From Mycolicibacterium diernhoferi (GTDB lineage Bacteria; Actinomycetota; Actinomycetes; Mycobacteriales; Mycobacteriaceae), in assembly GCF_019456655.1 (NCBI RefSeq), contig NZ_CP080332.1, positions 3,100,001 through 3,164,000 on the forward strand: a stretch of DNA of 64,000 nt, read 5' to 3'. Position 1 is the first letter of the stretch, and every line of letters starts with the position of its first letter. Below are positions 1 to 8,394 of this stretch, piece after piece. The translations under genes and the position numbers were made by a program. The notes beneath the pieces are model-generated. The model ran no database searches, had not been told where the DNA came from, and was given only the letters and a program-made list of their open reading frames with translations.

Positions 1-606
1 GACCGCTTCGGCGGCCCCGCGGTGGCACGGTGCGGGCACCGGCTGGAGCATCTGGAGATGGTGTCGCCCGAGCAGGCCGCCGACCTCGGCGCCTGGGGGG
101 TGATCGGCAGTGTGCAGCCGAATTTCGACGCGTACTGGGGCGGACCGGACCGGATGTATGCCCAGCGTCTCGGGGTTTCCCGAGCCGCGGCGCTCAATCC
201 GTTCGCGCTGTTAGCATCCCAAGGCGTGCCCCTCGCCTTCGGCTCGGACAGCCCGGTCACCGGGCTGAATCCGTGGGCGGGCGTCCGGGCCGCCATCCAC
301 CACCGCACCCCCGGCAGTGGGGTGTCGGCGCGGGCCGCGTTCTCGGCGGCCACCCGCGGCGCCTGGCGGGCCGGCGGCAAGCGTGACGGGATGACCGGCA
401 CCCTGGTCCCCGGAGCACCCGCCTCGTACGCGATCTGGGACGCCGGCGAACTCGCAGTGGCCACACCCGCGACCGAGAAGGCCGAACGCTGGTCGACCGA
501 TCCGCGCTCCCGGGTGCCCGCGCTGCCGCAGTTGACCGACGAGGCGGAGTTACCGCGCTGCCTGCGCACCGTCCATCGGGGCACCGTCCTCTTCGAGGAC
601 CGGTGA
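1..606 (+). CDS. Amidohydrolase family protein (YtcJ-like), C-terminal part
   Basis: This is the 3' end of a gene that begins before the window; the frame is open from base 1 and stops at 604-606. The visible 201 residues look like the C-terminal part of a metal-dependent amidohydrolase of the YtcJ/N-acyl-amide hydrolase group. They include the segment GSDSPVTGLNPW, which holds the late active-site Asp typical of the family, then the GTLVPGAPAS stretch and a short terminal beta region. The substrate cannot be judged. It ends 3 bases before lnt and is probably co-transcribed with lnt and ppm1. The first in-frame GTG at 22 is not a credible start, because coding sequence continues upstream of it. 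Confidence 0.75.
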   Translation, partial: DRFGGPAVARCGHRLEHLEMVSPEQAADLGAWGVIGSVQPNFDAYWGGPDRMYAQRLGVSRAAALNPFALLASQGVPLAFGSDSPVTGLNPWAGVRAAIHHRTPGSGVSARAAFSAATRGAWRAGGKRDGMTGTLVPGAPASYAIWDAGELAVATPATEKAERWSTDPRSRVPALPQLTDEAELPRCLRTVHRGTVLFEDR

Positions 607-609
607 GGC

Positions 610-2385
610 ATGCCTGACGTCGACGCCCCCGACGCTGACGCCGACGCCGAGGTGTCCGAGCAGCAGGTCACCCCCGACGGCCGGGCGATCCGATTCCTGC
701 GCGCCGCCGGGCAGGCGCTGACCGTCCGGCTGATCCGGCTCGCGGCGTCGCTGACCGGCGGTGTGCTGATGTACCTGAGCTTCCCGCCGGTCGGCTGGTG
801 GTGGGCGGCGTTCCCGTCGCTGGCGCTGCTGGGATGGGTGCTGACCCGCAGCCAGACCACCCGGGCCGGCGGATTCGGATACGGCCTGCTGTTCGGGCTC
901 GCCTTCTATCTGCCCCTGCTGCCCTGGATCGGTGGTCTGGTCGGCACCGGGCCGTGGCTCGCGTTGTCCCTGCTGCAGGCGCTGTTCCCGGCGGTGTTCG
1001 GGCTGTTGGCCGTGCTGGTGCGCGGTCTGCCCGGCTGGCCGGTGTGGTTCGCCGCGGAATGGGTGGTTGCGGAGTGGCTGAAATCGAGTGTGCCGTTCGG
1101 TGGGTTCCCGTGGGGTGTGGTGGCCTACGGGCAGGCCGAGGGGCCGCTGGTGCCGCTAGCCCAGATCGGTGGCGCGCCGCTGGTCTCGGCCGCGGTGGCG
1201 CTGGTCGGGTTCAGCCTGACCGCGCTCCTGCTGGAGGTGGTGCTGTGGTGGCGGCGCACGCATCCCGCCGCCGGGTCGGACGCCGCCCGGCCGGAGGCCG
1301 TGCTGCCCGGGGTGTGCATCTGTGTGGTGCTGCTCGCGACCGCGCTGGTGTGGCCCGGGGTGCGGCAGGCCGGGGTGGGCGCCGGTGAGCACCCGTCGGT
1401 GACGGTGGCCGCCGTCCAGGGCAATGTGCCGCGGCTGGGGCTGGACTTCAACGCCCAGCGGCGGGCGGTGCTGGACAACCACGTCGCCGAGACGCTGCGC
1501 CTCGCCCAGGACGTGCGGGCCGGACGGGCCCCGCAACCGATGGTGGTGATCTGGCCGGAGAACGCCTCCGATATCGACCCGTTGCGCAACACCGATGCCG
1601 CCGCCGCGATCTCGGAGGCCGCCCGTGCCATCCAGGCGCCGATCCTGGTGGGGACCGTGCTGGCCGCGCCCGGTTACACCCGCTCCTCCCCGGTCGCGAC
1701 GAACACGGTGCTGGTGTGGGAGCCGGAGACCGGGCCGCAGGACCGGCACGACAAGCGCATCGTGCAGCCGTTCGGCGAGTATCTGCCGTGGCGCAGCTTC
1801 TTCAAACGCTTCTCCTCCTACGCGGACCGGGCCGGCTACTTCCAGCCCGGCGAAGGCAGCGGCGTGGTGCAGGCGGCGGGCATCCCGATCGGTGTGGCCA
1901 CCTGCTGGGAGGTGATCTTCGACCGCGCCGTCCGGCACTCCGTGCGCAACGGCGCCCAGCTGCTGGCGGTACCGACGAACAACGCGACCTTCGACGCCGC
2001 CATGAGCGCCCAGCAGCTGGCCTTCGCCCGGCTGCGGGCCGTCGAGCACGACCGGTACGTCGTGGTCGCCGGGACCACCGGGATCAGCGCGGTGATCGCG
2101 CCGGACGGGCACGCCCTGTCCAGCACGGAATTCTTCGAGCCGGCGTACCTGGACAACGCGGTGCGGCTGAAATCGAACATCACCTTCGCCACCGACTGGG
2201 GTCCGGTGGTGCAGTGGGTACTGGTGGGATTCGGCCTCGCCGGTGTGATCGCCGCCATGCTGCACAATGGGAGGTTCGTGCGCGTACGCAAAAAGGCCGG
2301 AACGCGCACCCGAAACGGCTCGCAGGACGAGCTCACCGAACAGGAACAGCCCGGTGAGGGCAGTGAGGACGAGGGAACAGCATGA
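610..2385 (+). CDS. lnt: Apolipoprotein N-acyltransferase
   Basis: Lnt transfers a third acyl chain to the N-terminal cysteine of lipoproteins in the membrane. The 591-residue protein has about six hydrophobic segments in residues 40-215, then a periplasmic-type nitrilase domain and a last membrane segment near residues 535-555. The expected Glu-Lys-Cys triad is visible as E317 (WPENAS), K382 ([12 protein letters not shown]) and C432 (ATCWEVIF). The charged C-terminal tail overlaps the next gene by four bases (ATGA), so lnt and ppm1 are likely translationally coupled. In M. tuberculosis the two activities are fused in one protein (Rv2051c). Here, as in M. smegmatis, they are separate, and the known Lnt-Ppm1 interaction in mycobacteria fits this arrangement. 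Confidence 0.93.
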   Translation: MPDVDAPDADADAEVSEQQVTPDGRAIRFLRAAGQALTVRLIRLAASLTGGVLMYLSFPPVGWWWAAFPSLALLGWVLTRSQTTRAGGFGYGLLFGLAFYLPLLPWIGGLVGTGPWLALSLLQALFPAVFGLLAVLVRGLPGWPVWFAAEWVVAEWLKSSVPFGGFPWGVVAYGQAEGPLVPLAQIGGAPLVSAAVALVGFSLTALLLEVVLWWRRTHPAAGSDAARPEAVLPGVCICVVLLATALVWPGVRQAGVGAGEHPSVTVAAVQGNVPRLGLDFNAQRRAVLDNHVAETLRLAQDVRAGRAPQPMVVIWPENASDIDPLRNTDAAAAISEAARAIQAPILVGTVLAAPGYTRSSPVATNTVLVWEPETGPQDRHDKRIVQPFGEYLPWRSFFKRFSSYADRAGYFQPGEGSGVVQAAGIPIGVATCWEVIFDRAVRHSVRNGAQLLAVPTNNATFDAAMSAQQLAFARLRAVEHDRYVVVAGTTGISAVIAPDGHALSSTEFFEPAYLDNAVRLKSNITFATDWGPVVQWVLVGFGLAGVIAAMLHNGRFVRVRKKAGTRTRNGSQDELTEQEQPGEGSEDEGTA

Positions 2386-3155
2386 GCGATCAGGTGTCGC
2401 CCAGCCGGCGCACGCTGGTGATCATCCCTACCTACAACGAACGGGAAAACCTGCCGCTGATCGTGGGGCGGGTCCATGCTGCGCTACCCGACGTGCACAT
2501 CCTCGTCGTCGACGACGGCAGCCCGGATGGCACCGGCCAGCTGGCCGACGAGCTCTCGCTGGCCGATCCCGACCGTATCCACGTCATGCACCGGGTCAGC
2601 AAGGACGGCCTGGGTGCGGCGTACCTGGCCGGCTTCGACTGGGGGCTGAGCCGCGAGTACACCGTGCTGGTCGAGATGGACGCCGACGGTAGCCACGCCC
2701 CGGAGGAACTGCCCCGTCTGCTGGCTGCCGTGGACGGCGGCGCGGATCTGGCGATCGGGTCGCGGTATGTGCCCGGCGGCACCGTGCGCAACTGGCCGTG
2801 GCGCCGGCTGGCCCTGTCCCGTACCGCGAACACCTACTCCCGGGTGCTGCTCGGGGTCGACATCAACGACATCACCGCCGGCTACCGCGCCTACCGGCGG
2901 GAGGTGCTGGAGAAGATCGACCTGTCCGCGGTGGACTCCAAGGGCTACTGCTTCCAGATCGACCTGACCTGGCGGGCCATCAACGCCGGGTTCACGGTGG
3001 TGGAGGTGCCCATCACGTTCTCCGAACGCGAGTTGGGCGTGTCCAAGATGAGCGGATCCAACATCCGCGAGGCGATGTTCAAGGTCGCCGAGTGGGGTAT
3101 GCGGGGGCGGCTGGACCGGGCCAGGGGAGTCAGCACGAGGCCCGCGGCGCTGTAA
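2382..3155 (+). CDS. ppm1: Polyprenol monophosphomannose synthase
   Basis: This family-2 glycosyltransferase makes polyprenyl-phospho-mannose from GDP-mannose. That product is the mannose donor for lipomannan, lipoarabinomannan and protein mannosylation. The 257 residues begin with a GT-A fold: [11 protein letters not shown] near residue 12, [11 protein letters not shown] near 43, and the metal-binding EMDADGS near 97. Later come the GSRYVPGG and ISFSERE-like acceptor regions (here [13 protein letters not shown] near 216). There is no membrane anchor of its own, as expected for an enzyme that relies on the neighbouring Lnt. It overlaps lnt by four bases. The stop codon lies inside the first of two GGCGCT-AGCGCC palindromes. 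Confidence 0.95.
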   Translation: MSDQVSPSRRTLVIIPTYNERENLPLIVGRVHAALPDVHILVVDDGSPDGTGQLADELSLADPDRIHVMHRVSKDGLGAAYLAGFDWGLSREYTVLVEMDADGSHAPEELPRLLAAVDGGADLAIGSRYVPGGTVRNWPWRRLALSRTANTYSRVLLGVDINDITAGYRAYRREVLEKIDLSAVDSKGYCFQIDLTWRAINAGFTVVEVPITFSERELGVSKMSGSNIREAMFKVAEWGMRGRLDRARGVSTRPAAL

Positions 3156-3187
3156 GCGCCCATCCAGCCCGGCGCTGTAAGCGCCCA
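3146..3187 (+). repeat. Two direct copies of a palindromic 17-mer at the end of ppm1
   Basis: The 17-base unit GGCGCTGTAAGCGCCCA occurs at 3146-3162 and again at 3171-3187. Each copy is a perfect hairpin (GGCGCT, GTA loop, AGCGCC). The first copy contains the ppm1 stop codon. There is no T-run after either copy, so they could attenuate or stabilise the 3' end of the lnt-ppm1 transcript. They may also simply be a local duplication. Confidence 0.7.
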
Positions 3188-3197
3188 GAAAACAAAC

Positions 3198-3232
3198 GAG
3201 CGTGCGGGTCCGGATACCGGACACGCACGCTC
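3198..3232 (-). terminator. Strong intrinsic terminator between convergent ppm1 and rbpA
   Basis: Bases 3198-3232 form a 15-pair stem (nine pairs, one G-A mismatch, six pairs) with a three-base ATA loop. On the minus strand the stem is followed by a T-rich stretch (complement of 3186-3197, GTTTGTTTTCTG), so it best serves rbpA, whose stop is at 3254. On the plus strand it may also stop ppm1 transcripts, although no T-run follows there. Confidence 0.75.
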
Positions 3233-3253
3233 GACTGGTTCGGTCAGGCGGTG

Positions 3254-3595
3254 TCAGCCGCGCCGACGGGTCTTGATGATGTCGAGGCGCTCCTTGAGCA
3301 GTTCCTCGAGCTCTTCCACCGAGCGCCGCTCCAGCAGCATGTCCCAGTGGGTACGCGGCGGCTTGACCTTCTTCGGCTCGGGGACGTCGCCGTCGATCAG
3401 CGTGCCCTCCATGCCGTTCTTGCACGGCCAGGTGCCGGGGATCTCGGCGTCGTCGGCGAACGGCACCTCGAACTCTTCGCCGTTATCGGTGCGGTAGCGC
3501 GCCACCTGGCGGGGCGCCAAGTCATGGTTGCGGTCGGTCTCATAGCTCACGGCACCGAGCCGGCTACCCCTCAGAACACGATCAGCCATCGTCAA
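3254..3595 (-). CDS. rbpA: RNA polymerase-binding protein RbpA
   Basis: RbpA is an actinobacterial transcription factor that binds RNA polymerase together with group-1/2 sigma factors. It stabilises open promoter complexes and affects rifampicin tolerance. The 113-residue protein matches the family length. The N-terminal tail (MTMADRVLRGSRLGA) is followed by the zinc-type core domain around CKNGMEG, a basic linker (EPKKVKPPRTHWDML) and the sigma-interaction helix (RRSVEELEELLKERL). It is convergent with ppm1 and divergent from the small zinc-ribbon gene at 3723. This is the same relation to ppm1 as Rv2050/Rv2051c in M. tuberculosis. Confidence 0.97.
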   Translation of the reverse strand: MTMADRVLRGSRLGAVSYETDRNHDLAPRQVARYRTDNGEEFEVPFADDAEIPGTWPCKNGMEGTLIDGDVPEPKKVKPPRTHWDMLLERRSVEELEELLKERLDIIKTRRRG

Positions 3596-3722
3596 CTTCC
3601 CTTCAAAACGCGCATTTCAGTCCGGATTGTCAACGCGGCGGAGCTATGCCGAGTTCCCGACTCAATCCACCAGGATACGGCAGATGCTGGGCACCTCCGG
3701 CCCGGCGGTCTACAGTCGGCGC

Positions 3723-4100
3723 GTGACTTCCGCAACGCCTGGTACATCCACTGCGCCGAGGTCGTCCGCCACGCGGCGGCGCAGCCGGCCCCAGCCGTGC
3801 CGATGGTGCGGCCGCGAAGTGCCCGACGCCGGATTGGGCAGGCGGCGCCAGTATTGCCGCCAATCCTGCCGCCAGCGCGCCTATGAACAACGCGCCCAGG
3901 TCAAGGGCACCTCGGTGGCCGCGGACGCGGTGGTCCTGACGGCCGAGGAGGCCGCCGACCTGTCCGATCGCATCTACCAGGTCAGATGCGCGGCCGAGGA
4001 CGTGTCGATCGCCGCCGAGGAGGGGGTCGTCGGCGCCGAGTTGCGGCAGTTGTGCGAGGCGCTGCTGGCGGCGGCGAAGGCCGCCGACGGCTGGCGCTGA
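3723..4100 (+). CDS. Small zinc-ribbon-like conserved protein
   Basis: This protein of about 125 residues starts at a GTG at 3723; the frame is open further upstream to an ATG at 3627, but those 32 codons overlap the rbpA promoter region. An arginine-rich N-terminus leads to a CRWC...YCRQSC pattern (CxxC, 15 residues, CxxxC), which looks like a compact zinc ribbon. It is followed by an acidic, alanine-rich helical C-terminus. Small proteins of this kind are common beside rbpA in mycobacteria. The function is unknown; nucleic-acid binding is a guess from the basic and Cys-rich half. Confidence 0.6.
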   Translation: MTSATPGTSTAPRSSATRRRSRPQPCRWCGREVPDAGLGRRRQYCRQSCRQRAYEQRAQVKGTSVAADAVVLTAEEAADLSDRIYQVRCAAEDVSIAAEEGVVGAELRQLCEALLAAAKAADGWR

Positions 4101-4109
4101 CCCTCCGTC

Positions 4110-4799
4110 TCAGCAGGACAGCCGCACGCCGATGCCGGGCGGCGCCGCCGACTCGGTCAGGCAACCGAATCCGTCGACGCCGTCGGCGTCCATCCGGACC
4201 GCGGAGCGCTCCGCGTAGTTGACGCACAACACCGCATCGGCGTCGGACCGGCAGCGGAAGTCACCGAATGCCAGCGAGGAATCACCGGTCAGCGCCGCCC
4301 CTTCGCCGTCGACGAACGGGCCGGGATCGCCGCGCTGGGAACCGATTTCCACGGCGGTGCCGTCGAAGTCGACCCAGTTGCCCTTCCACACGGTGAACAC
4401 GTCGGCGGGTCGCGGCGGGGGGTCGTCGAGGTCCACCAGGCAGGCCAGCGCCCCGTCCCGGTACTTCGGCGTGCTGATGCAGTTGACGGTGTCGGTGGTG
4501 AAGGCGACACCGCCGTCGAGGTCGGTGCCGGTGCCGTCGCGGGTGACGGTGCCGAAGTCCTCGGGCGCGGCCGGTTCGCCGTCCTCGATCCAGGAGATGA
4601 CCGCGCCGATGTCCGCGCCGGGCTTGAGCTCACCGGACGGCTGTGCTGACGAGCTGGTCGTGGCGGGCGCACCGGTGCCGCTCGTCGCGGTCGGTGGGGC
4701 CACCGACAGGGGAGTGCGCGCGGTCGATTGTTCGGAATCCAGGGTCTGTGTGCAGCCCGCCACCAGCGCAGATGTCATCACCAACAGCAGCAACCGCAT
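4110..4799 (-). CDS. lppI: Secreted lipoprotein, LppI-like
   Basis: The start at 4799 gives an N-terminus MRLLLLVMTSALVAGC, a typical lipoprotein signal with the lipobox Cys at residue 16. The longer reading frame upstream would bury this signal, so it is rejected. A Ser/Thr/Ala/Pro-rich linker follows (residues 20-55). The remaining domain of about 170 residues carries six cysteines that could form disulfides outside the membrane. Position next to lipT and close to rbpA-ppm1 matches Rv2046 (lppI) beside Rv2045c (lipT) in M. tuberculosis, which is the basis for the symbol. The molecular role is unknown. Confidence 0.75.
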   Translation of the reverse strand: MRLLLLVMTSALVAGCTQTLDSEQSTARTPLSVAPPTATSGTGAPATTSSSAQPSGELKPGADIGAVISWIEDGEPAAPEDFGTVTRDGTGTDLDGGVAFTTDTVNCISTPKYRDGALACLVDLDDPPPRPADVFTVWKGNWVDFDGTAVEIGSQRGDPGPFVDGEGAALTGDSSLAFGDFRCRSDADAVLCVNYAERSAVRMDADGVDGFGCLTESAAPPGIGVRLSC

Positions 4800-4875
4800 T
4801 CGGCCAGGGTAGCGGGCCGCGACGCGGTGCCGCCAAGGCGCGGCAAACGGCCCGATCTTCGCTAACGTCGGCGTT

Positions 4876-6387
4876 ATGCACGAACACACCGTCCGGGTCC
4901 GCATCAACACCGGAACCGTCGAGGGATTCACCCGCAACGGCGTGCACCGCTGGCGGTCGATCCCGTACGCCAAGCCCCCGGTCGGCGCCCTGCGCTACCG
5001 GGCGCCGGTCCCCGCCGAGCCGTGGCCCGGGGTGCGGTACTGCCACGGATTCACCTACTGCGCACCGCAGGACAGGATGTACACGCTGCTCGGGGTGGGC
5101 AAGTACCAGCCGATGAGCGAGGACTGCCTGACCCTCAATGTGGTGGCCCCGGAATCCCCCGAGGATGACGGCCCGCTGCCGGTGATGTTCTTCATCCACG
5201 GGGGCGGCTACATCCTGGGTAGTTCGGCCACCCCGGTGTACGACGGGGTGGCGCTGGCCCGGCGCGGATGCGTGTTCGTGTCGGTCAACTACCGACTCGG
5301 CGCCCTGGGCTGCCTGGATCTGTCGGCGCTGTCCACCCCGGAGCACCCGATCGACGGCAACCTCTTCCTGGCCGATCTGGTGCTGGCGCTGAAGTGGGTG
5401 CAGGAGAACATCGCGGTGTTCGGTGGCGACCCGGACAACGTCACCATCTTCGGGGAGAGCGCCGGGGCGCACGCGGTGGCCACCCTGCTCGCGGTGCCCG
5501 CCGCGCGCGGCCTTTTCGCGCAGGCGATCTCGCAGAGCCCGGCCAGCGGGATGCAGAGCGGCCCGGAGACCGCCGCCGCATTCGCCGAACAGTTCGCCGG
5601 GGTGCTGGGCGCGTCGGCGCGCGACGGCGCCGCGGCCGTGATGTCCGCGCGCCCGGCCGAATTGGTGGCGGCGCTGCGGGAACTGGTGATCCGCGGCGGC
5701 CAGGACATGCCGGGCGCCTTCCCGGTCGGGCCCACCTGGGGTACCGAGATGTTGCCGCAGGACCCGGTCGAGGCCATGCGCGCCGGCAATGCGCACCGGG
5801 TGCCGCTGATCGTCGGCACCAACGCCGATGAGGGCAAGTTGTTCACCCGCTTCCTGAAGCTGCTGCCCACCGACGAGGCCAGCATCGAGGCGCTGCTGGC
5901 CGCGGCCGGCCCCGAAACCCGGGACCGGATCGTGTCCGCCTATCCGGACTATCCGAGCAAGGCGGCGTGTATCCGGCTGGGCGGGGACTTCACCTTCGGC
6001 ACCGCCGCCTGGGACATCTCCCACGCGCACAGCGCCCACGCCCCGACCTACACCTACCGCTACGACTACGCGCCCCGCCTGCTGGACATGTCGGGCATGG
6101 GGGCCACCCACGCCACCGAACTGCTCGCGGTCTTCGGTATCTACCGCACCCGGCTCGGTGGGCTGCTCACCGCCGCCGGTGACCGCGCCTCGGCGCGCCG
6201 GGTCAGCCGGGAGGTGCAGGCCCGTTGGGGTGAGTTCAGCCGCACCGGCAGTCCCGGCGAGGGTTGGCCGCGTCACGACGAGAGCATGCGCGCGGTGCTG
6301 GTGTTCGATCGGCAGACCCGGCTTCATTACGACCCCGACGCCGACCGGCGCCGGGCCTGGCAGGGGTTCACGCTGGCCGCGCGTTAG
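4876..6387 (+). CDS. lipT: Type-B carboxylesterase LipT
   Basis: This 503-residue alpha/beta-hydrolase of the carboxylesterase/cholinesterase class hydrolyses ester bonds of short or medium acyl substrates. Seen in the sequence are the N-terminal IPYAKPPVGALR motif, the oxyanion-hole region HGGGYILG, the nucleophile elbow FGESAGAHAV (Ser about residue 197) and the acid-residue region TNADEGKLF (Glu about residue 318). The C-terminal part carries the histidine region near GATHATEL. It diverges from the lppI-like gene with 76 bases between them. There is no signal peptide, so a cytoplasmic location is likely. The family assignment is firm; the natural substrate is not known. Confidence 0.88.
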   Translation: MHEHTVRVRINTGTVEGFTRNGVHRWRSIPYAKPPVGALRYRAPVPAEPWPGVRYCHGFTYCAPQDRMYTLLGVGKYQPMSEDCLTLNVVAPESPEDDGPLPVMFFIHGGGYILGSSATPVYDGVALARRGCVFVSVNYRLGALGCLDLSALSTPEHPIDGNLFLADLVLALKWVQENIAVFGGDPDNVTIFGESAGAHAVATLLAVPAARGLFAQAISQSPASGMQSGPETAAAFAEQFAGVLGASARDGAAAVMSARPAELVAALRELVIRGGQDMPGAFPVGPTWGTEMLPQDPVEAMRAGNAHRVPLIVGTNADEGKLFTRFLKLLPTDEASIEALLAAAGPETRDRIVSAYPDYPSKAACIRLGGDFTFGTAAWDISHAHSAHAPTYTYRYDYAPRLLDMSGMGATHATELLAVFGIYRTRLGGLLTAAGDRASARRVSREVQARWGEFSRTGSPGEGWPRHDESMRAVLVFDRQTRLHYDPDADRRRAWQGFTLAAR

Positions 6388-6438
6388 CGGCTTGACCGAA
6401 CCGCTGCGCCACCGCCCCGGGTGTGGTTGTTTGGTCCG

Positions 6439-8349
6439 ATGGTGCACCCGCTGGATCCCCTCGGCCCCGACGAATTCACCGCGGTCACTGAGATCCTGGG
6501 CCGTGAGCACGGCGTCGGAGACGGCTGGCGGTACGCCTCCATCGAGTTGGCGGAGCCGGACAAGGCCGCGCTGTCGGACTTCGAGGCCGGCGGGGCCGCC
6601 CCGCCGCGGCGTGCTGTCGTGGTGTGCCTGGACCGCACGGCCAACGCCACCTACAAGAGTGTGGTGTCACTGACCGAGGGCCGCGCCGTTTCGTTCGAGC
6701 ATCTCCCTGGCGTCCAGCCCAACTTCACCGTCGACGAGTTCCTCGAGTGCGACCAGATGTTGCGCAGTCACCCGGACTTCCTGGCGGCCCTGGCGGCCCG
6801 CGGTATCACCGATATCGACTTGGTCTTCGTGGACACCTGGACCTACGGGGACGCGGTCATCCCCGACGAGTTCCGCGGCCGGCGGCTCGGCTGGTCGGAC
6901 ACCTGGCTCAAGGACGGGCCGGGGATGAACCCGTACGCGCATCTGGTCAGCGGACTGCACTGCGTCATCGATCTCAACAGCATGGAGCTGCTGCGCGTCG
7001 AGGACACCGGCAGCATCGAAACCCCAGCCGTGATGGGTGAATACGTGCCTCGCCACATCCCCGAGCACATCCGTGCGGCATCGCGCCGGGAGCCGCTCAA
7101 ACCTCTGCACATCACCCAGCCCGATGGCCCGTCCTTCACGCTGGAGGGCAACCTGCTGCGCTGGCAGAACTGGTCGCTGCGGATCGGATTCAATTACCGC
7201 GAGGGGATGACGCTGCACACCGTCCGCTATCGGGACGGCGACCGTGAACGCTCGATCGCGCACCGGATGTCGTTCGCGGAGATGGTGGTGCCCTACCGCG
7301 ACTCCTCGGTCGATCACTACCGGCGCACCGCGTTCGACATCGGGGAGTGGGGACTGGGTTTCATGACCCAGTCACTGGAACTGGGGTGCGACTGCCTGGG
7401 CGAGATCCGCTACCTCGATGCGGTCCTGCACAACAGCAAGGGCGAGCCGTACACGATCGCCAACGCGATCTGCATCCACGAGGAGGACGCGGCGGTGCTG
7501 TGGAAGCACGTCGACCACGACTCGGGGGCCGAGGTGCGCCGGATTCGCAGGCTGACCGTGTCGTTCCACGTCACCGTGGCCAATTACGAGTACCTGGTGT
7601 ACTGGCGGCTGTACCAGGACGGCAACATCGAGTGCGAGGTGCGGGCCACCGGCATCATGGTGACCACGCCGCTGCCGGCCGGCCGAACCAGCCCCAACGG
7701 CACCCTGGTCGACGAGCGCACCTATGCGCCGTTCCATCAGCATTTCCTGGTGGCGCGTCTCGACCTGGACGTGGACGGCACCGACAACACCGTCTACATG
7801 TCCGAGTCCTATGCCGAGCCGACCGGGCCGGACAATCCGTACGGCCTGTCGATGGTGAGCCGCAATGTCGCGCTGCGTACCGAGGAGGACGGCAAACAGG
7901 ACGTCGACTTCTCCACCCAGCGAGGCTGGAAGGTGGTGAACACCAACGTCGTCAACGGTCTCGGTACCCACCCGTCCTACAAGCTGGTGCCCACCGGCGC
8001 GCTGCCGGCGATGTTCGACGCCGATTCTCCGGTGTTGCGGCGCGCCAACGTCATCGGCCATACGCTGTGGGTGACCCCCAACCATCCCGAGGAACGCTGG
8101 CCCGCCGGGGAATTCGTCAATCAGTCGGTAGCTGACACCGGGCTTGGCGAATGGACCAAGGCCAATCGCCCGATCGAGAACACCGATGTGGTGCTGTGGT
8201 ACGTCTTCGGCATCCACCACACCACCCGGCCGGAGGACTGGCCGGTCATGCCGGTGGACGTGGTGTCCTTCTGGCTGAAGCCGTTCGGGTTCTTCGACCG
8301 CAATCCGGCGCTGGATGTGCCGCCCACCCCCCGCGAGTGTCACAGCTAG
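6439..8349 (+). CDS. Copper-containing primary amine oxidase
   Basis: This TPQ-dependent amine oxidase converts primary amines to aldehydes, with release of ammonia and hydrogen peroxide. Start 6439 (MVHPLDPL) fits the usual N-terminus; a GTG at 6421 is the alternative. Of 636 residues, the N-terminal N2/N3 domains occupy about 1-210 and the large catalytic beta-sandwich the rest. The cofactor-forming tyrosine is Y383 in NYEY, the proton-abstracting base is D300 in AFDIGEWG, and copper-ligand histidines are seen around HQHF and later in IHHTTRPED. The spacing matches Arthrobacter amine oxidase. It follows lipT on the same strand, but no operon is obvious. Possible substrates are phenethylamine- or tyramine-like amines. 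Confidence 0.92.
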   Translation: MVHPLDPLGPDEFTAVTEILGREHGVGDGWRYASIELAEPDKAALSDFEAGGAAPPRRAVVVCLDRTANATYKSVVSLTEGRAVSFEHLPGVQPNFTVDEFLECDQMLRSHPDFLAALAARGITDIDLVFVDTWTYGDAVIPDEFRGRRLGWSDTWLKDGPGMNPYAHLVSGLHCVIDLNSMELLRVEDTGSIETPAVMGEYVPRHIPEHIRAASRREPLKPLHITQPDGPSFTLEGNLLRWQNWSLRIGFNYREGMTLHTVRYRDGDRERSIAHRMSFAEMVVPYRDSSVDHYRRTAFDIGEWGLGFMTQSLELGCDCLGEIRYLDAVLHNSKGEPYTIANAICIHEEDAAVLWKHVDHDSGAEVRRIRRLTVSFHVTVANYEYLVYWRLYQDGNIECEVRATGIMVTTPLPAGRTSPNGTLVDERTYAPFHQHFLVARLDLDVDGTDNTVYMSESYAEPTGPDNPYGLSMVSRNVALRTEEDGKQDVDFSTQRGWKVVNTNVVNGLGTHPSYKLVPTGALPAMFDADSPVLRRANVIGHTLWVTPNHPEERWPAGEFVNQSVADTGLGEWTKANRPIENTDVVLWYVFGIHHTTRPEDWPVMPVDVVSFWLKPFGFFDRNPALDVPPTPRECHS

Positions 8350-8394
8350 TTGACACCTGTCATGTGTGATTGGCGCCACTGCTAGGTTGCCTCT

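Noticed and set aside
610..3155. Single fused lnt-ppm1 gene as in M. tuberculosis
   Set aside because: A clear stop at the end of lnt and a separate ATG with four-base overlap show two genes.
4630..6510. Long minus-strand frame opposite lipT
   Set aside because: It is a shadow frame; the plus strand has a complete carboxylesterase with catalytic motifs.
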